The notes under the pieces: model-generated
Told to the model about the DNA's origin: nothing
The model's input: the letters and a program-made list of their open reading frames with translations, nothing else
The model's database searches: none
Position numbers and translations under genes: made by a program
Source: Brevibacillus_C sp046036945
Lineage (GTDB): Bacteria; Bacillota; Bacilli; Brevibacillales; Brevibacillaceae
DNA: 64,000 nt
NCBI RefSeq assembly: GCF_046036945.1
Contig: NZ_JBJQOQ010000009.1
Span: 62,001-126,000 of the forward strand
Direction: 5' to 3'
Part shown: piece after piece, positions 61,453 through 64,000 of the stretch
Layout: each line of letters begins with the position of its first letter
Position numbering within the stretch: the first letter of the stretch is position 1

Positions 61453-61704
61453 GTTTTCTCCTTCCTTCAGCGGGGGCGCCAATATACGATCAGCAATACT
61501 CTTTATATTACCTTTTTTCACCCCATAAAGAAACGGCTGCAGACTGGCTGCCCCCCTTTTTTGCTTCTGGAACCGTATCTGATCGCTCCCTGATGGAAGC
61601 CTCGATGGATATAAAAAACAGGCCGCTGCCCGGCGGTTCTTCGCCTGGTTAGCGCCCGTTTTGGGTTGCAAGTGCCAAACCTTCGTCACCCATGCCTCAC
61701 ATCG

Positions 61705-62457
61705 TCAGATTCCTCCGCGAACATACAGGACTTGGCCGGTGATGAAACTGGACTCCTCCGAGACGAGAAAGAGGACGGCATTGGCGATATCAATCGGCTT
61801 GCCTGTTCTCCCCAGCAGCGACCGCTCTGCCGCTGCCTGTTTAAACGCTTCAAATTCGCTTCCGACCCGCTCCGCCGTCGCCTTGGTCATATCGGTTTCA
61901 ATGAACCCGGGGGCGATCGCGTTTACGTTGATGTTGAATTTGCCAAGCTCGATCGCCAGCGTCCTGGTAAATCCCTGCAGGCCAGCCTTCGCTGTGGCGT
62001 AATTGAGCTGGCCGCGATTGCCCAGCGCTGAGGTGGAGCTGAGATTGACGATTTTGCCGTACCGCTGCGGCACCATGTACCGCTGGGCCGCCTGGGAGGC
62101 GTAAAATGAGCCTTTCAGATGTACGTTCATCACCGTATCCCAATCCTCATCCGTCATTTTGTGAACCAGATTGTCCCGGATCACCCCGGCATTATTGACC
62201 AGAATGTCAAGACGTCCAAACGTGTCGACTGCTTTCTGCACCATCTCCTCGACCGACTGCCGCTCGGTGATGTTGCACGGTACGGCAATCGCCTCGCCGC
62301 CGGCCGCTTTGATGGCCGCCGCCGTTTCTTCGCAGGCGTCAGCTCGGATGTCGGTCACGACGACTTTTGCCCCTTCTTCCGCCAGCCGGCCGGCCGTTGC
62401 CGCCCCAATGCCCCTCCCTGATCCCGTAATAATGGCTACTCGATCTTTTACTCTCAT
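61705..62457 (-). CDS. SDR-family 3-oxoacyl reductase (FabG-like)
   Basis: 250 residues from MRVKDRVAIITGSG (62457), with GGGAG 7 nt upstream; a longer open frame upstream overlaps the MaoC gene and is not used. Cofactor motif TGSGRGIGAATAGRL, NNAG in ILVNNAGVIRDNL, and the catalytic Ser-Tyr-Lys in NLSSTSALGNRGQLNYATAK. End motif FITGQVLYVRGGI. It reduces 3-oxoacyl or oxidises 3-hydroxyacyl thioesters with NAD(P). The two dehydratase-like genes precede it in the operon, so it should act on the same 3-hydroxyacyl intermediate. Confidence 0.92.
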   Translation of the reverse strand: MRVKDRVAIITGSGRGIGAATAGRLAEEGAKVVVTDIRADACEETAAAIKAAGGEAIAVPCNITERQSVEEMVQKAVDTFGRLDILVNNAGVIRDNLVHKMTDEDWDTVMNVHLKGSFYASQAAQRYMVPQRYGKIVNLSSTSALGNRGQLNYATAKAGLQGFTRTLAIELGKFNINVNAIAPGFIETDMTKATAERVGSEFEAFKQAAAERSLLGRTGKPIDIANAVLFLVSEESSFITGQVLYVRGGI

Positions 62458-62506
62458 ATTCATTCTCCCTTCCGTTTCACATCCCGATATTCCGGGCCGT
62501 GTCGTT

Positions 62507-62929
62507 TCATTGCACTGCCGGCATCGCGTACTCGGCATGTCCCCGGACTGCCTTTGTTCCTCCTTGCGTGGCAGCCCATACCTCACAGGAAACGATCTGC
62601 TTGCCCGCCTCGACCCGGGTCTCAAGCACGCGGCCTTCGCAGGTGATCTCATCTCCGGGGCGGACCATTCCCGTAAACCGGACACCGAATGTCCGCAGCT
62701 CTCCTTCGATACCGATGACATCTGTCAAAAGTTGGCCGACAAACGCCATGGTCAGCATGCCATGGGCGATCACACCGCCTAGTCCCGCCTCAAGGGCAAA
62801 CTCTTCGACGGTATGAATCGGATTGAAATCCCCTGAGGCCCCGGAGTACATGACCAATTGTGTTTTGGTGATCGGCGGTTTCGTCAACGGCCCGATCGTC
62901 TCGCCCGGTTGAAACAGCTTGTTTCCCAT
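62507..62929 (-). CDS. MaoC-like (hot-dog) hydratase
   Basis: 140 residues from MGNKLFQPGETIGPL (62929), with GGAGGGG 7 nt upstream. The hydratase-2 motif is present: YSGASGDFNPIHTVEEFALE with the Asp/His pair, then GGVIAHGMLTMAFVGQLL. Pairs with the FAS1-like subunit encoded 13 nt upstream to form a heterodimeric hot-dog enzyme, as HadA/HadB do, hydrating 2-enoyl-CoA to the (R)-3-hydroxy form or the reverse. Confidence 0.9.
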   Translation of the reverse strand: MGNKLFQPGETIGPLTKPPITKTQLVMYSGASGDFNPIHTVEEFALEAGLGGVIAHGMLTMAFVGQLLTDVIGIEGELRTFGVRFTGMVRPGDEITCEGRVLETRVEAGKQIVSCEVWAATQGGTKAVRGHAEYAMPAVQ

Positions 62930-62942
62930 CGCCATCCCCCTC

Positions 62943-63380
62943 CTATCCCCGGTAGATCGTCGTCATCTTCGCGACGAACGCAGTCTCTCCGGATTCGTTG
63001 ACGCCTTTTTGCTCATGGACCAAGAATGTCATCCGCCCCAGCTTTCCTTCCTTGTCGTAGACATCCACCAATTTCGTCGAGCAGTACAGCACATCGCCGG
63101 CGCATATCGGCTGGAAGTACCGGAACTCCTGCTCGCCGTGAATCAACCCTTCGCGCTTTATGGTGAAATCAGGGATGGCACCGTAGTCGAAAGTGCGGCT
63201 AAATGTCGGCGGTGCGATGATCCGTCCGTACCGGGTGGTCTTTGCGTACTCCTCGTCGCGGTAGATCGGATTTGGATCTCCGATCGCATCGGCAAATTTG
63301 CGGATGGCCCCTTTCTCCACTTCGTTTTTGACAGGCTTTGACTCCATTCCGACAAACCGTTGAAACAACTCTGCGCTCAT
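62943..63380 (-). CDS. FAS1-like dehydratase domain protein (MaoC partner)
   Basis: 145 residues, ATG with GGGGGAATT upstream. N-terminal MaoC-dehydratase type: FVGMESKPVKNEVEKGAIRK, FADAIGDPNPIYRDEEYA, RIIAPPTFSRTFDYG and LIHGEQEFRYFQPICAGDVL. The hydratase Asp/His pair is replaced (GDPNPIY), so this is the structural, substrate-binding half of the dimer. First gene of the FabG operon; an ACTGACCGGTTAGT site lies 28 nt upstream of the start. Confidence 0.9.
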   Translation of the reverse strand: MSAELFQRFVGMESKPVKNEVEKGAIRKFADAIGDPNPIYRDEEYAKTTRYGRIIAPPTFSRTFDYGAIPDFTIKREGLIHGEQEFRYFQPICAGDVLYCSTKLVDVYDKEGKLGRMTFLVHEQKGVNESGETAFVAKMTTIYRG

Positions 63381-63407
63381 CCAATTCCCCCATTCCTCGG
63401 AATTTTA

Positions 63408-63421
63408 ACTGACCGGTTAGT
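63408..63421. promoter_or_regulatory. Proposed TetR operator before the dehydratase/FabG operon
   Basis: ACTGACCGGTTAGT, identical to the site at 45895 more than 17 kb away. It lies in the divergent region with the thioesterase gene, whose TATGAT -10 candidate is near 63511. Confidence 0.7.
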
Positions 63422-63646
63422 ATGTAGGCATAGTAGACATTACTATTATATTCAAAAATATCAGTTAATTCAAACATTTTCGCGAATTGGTCTATTTTTC
63501 GGAAAAGAAAGCTGCTATGATACTAGTTGGGCTTCTCTTTTTTCTGTAGAAGGAGTAACAGGATTTGAACATCGGATGGAGATCCGGGGGCTGGTTGTCT
63601 TTGACAGCTATGAACCCTATTATAGAAAAAAAGGAGTGGAGAAAAA

Positions 63647-64000
63647 GTGGAGACGAATTATCTGCAGGAACTGAAACATGACTTTTCTGACGTACCTTTT
63701 TGGCGGCACGTCGGCTGCGTGATTGAAAGCATCGAAGAGGGGCAGGCGGTGCTGTCGCTTGCCATCCAGCACCACCACATCAACGGAAATATGACCCTCC
63801 ACGGGGGCATGTACGCCACCCTGCTCGACAACGCGATGGGCCTTGCTGCCCGTTCCCTCGGCGAGCGGAAAGTGGCCACGACCAACATGAGTATTCACTA
63901 CCTCGCAAGTATTGGCGAGGGTACTATCTACGCCCGGGGCCGGGTGGTCCATACGACCAAGCGGACGATTACAGCCGAAGCAAGAGTGGAGACGGCAGAC
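63647..64000 (+). CDS. PaaI-family thioesterase (partial, runs off the right edge)
   Basis: 118 residues are visible from a GTG at 63647, chosen because AAAGGAG is about 10 nt upstream. Hot-dog thioesterase pattern: HHHINGNMTLHGGMYATLLD with the HGG motif and Asp, NAMGLAARSL, then TTNMSIHYLASIGEGTIYAR. PaaI-like enzymes hydrolyse aryl- or acyl-CoA, often to free CoA from dead-end products in aromatic catabolism. The 3' end is outside the window. Confidence 0.88.
   Translation, partial: METNYLQELKHDFSDVPFWRHVGCVIESIEEGQAVLSLAIQHHHINGNMTLHGGMYATLLDNAMGLAARSLGERKVATTNMSIHYLASIGEGTIYARGRVVHTTKRTITAEARVETAD

Noticed and set aside
61453..61689. A 79-codon N-terminal extension of the DedA protein
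   Set aside because: It is not conserved in the family and lacks a ribosome site, while GTG 61452 has AAGGAAGGAG at good spacing.
62458..62721. An 88-codon N-terminal extension of the FabG-like protein
   Set aside because: It would overlap the MaoC gene, and the SDR fold starts at MRVKDRVAI with its own ribosome site.

Overview
The window looks like part of the chromosome of an aerobic, spore-former-type member of the Bacillota. A Brevibacillus or Aneurinibacillus-like Paenibacillaceae genome is my best guess, from strong GGAGG ribosome sites with ATG/GTG/TTG starts, a type I-C CRISPR repeat, a WapA-style secreted Rhs protein, PBSX-like phage genes and a heterocycloanthracin-type bacteriocin locus. 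The genus is inference. No rRNA or tRNA gene was seen.

Layout. (1) 1-3.6 kb: the start of cas3 running off the left edge, then a type I-C CRISPR array of 42 good repeats plus one decayed repeat, read leftward from a leader at 3.4-3.56 kb. It contains a six-fold spacer amplification. (2) 4.3-6.5 kb: a zinc alcohol dehydrogenase, a 29-codon remnant of an aldehyde dehydrogenase and a 5'-truncated sigma-54 activator, the scar of a deletion. (3) 6.8-20.4 kb: a graveyard of Rhs C-terminal toxin cassettes. At least nine displaced toxin tips, most broken by frameshifts, nonsense codons or IS256-family remnants, are each followed by a putative immunity gene and often a terminator. (4) 20.4-34.1 kb: a live-looking set of genes. 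A divergent Xre repressor and ImmA protease face a leftward series: XtrA-like protein, small phage protein, Xpf-like sigma factor, signal-less subtilase, holin, amidase, a secreted PPC protein, a 1737-residue Rhs toxin and its immunity protein. This looks like a PBSX-type prophage control and lysis module attached to a polymorphic toxin. (5) 34.2-52.9 kb: acyl-CoA catabolism. It has two carboxyltransferases, a biotin carrier, two acyl/aryl-CoA ligases, a thiolase, a PaaG-like crotonase, an oligopeptide-type ABC transporter with two binding proteins, and a TetR regulator. (6) 53-55.6 kb: a Mur ligase, nucleotidyltransferase and NUDIX mini-operon. (7) 55.9-60.5 kb: a thiazole/oxazole-modified peptide (TOMM) cluster with two tandem Cys-rich precursors, a ThiF-like partner and a YcaO cyclodehydratase. 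(8) 60.7-64 kb: a DedA protein, then FabG, MaoC and a FAS1-like dehydratase in one operon, with a divergent thioesterase.

How parts work together. Palindromes close to ACTAACCGGTTAGT lie in front of the thiolase, the acyl-CoA ligase operon, the second binding protein, the first binding protein (variant) and the dehydratase/FabG operon. They suggest that the TetR protein at 43.9-44.5 kb controls one local regulon for uptake and breakdown of an acyl or aryl acid. The two systems most worth following are the TOMM cluster and the repressor-sigma-lysis-Rhs toxin island beside its archive of old toxin tips.
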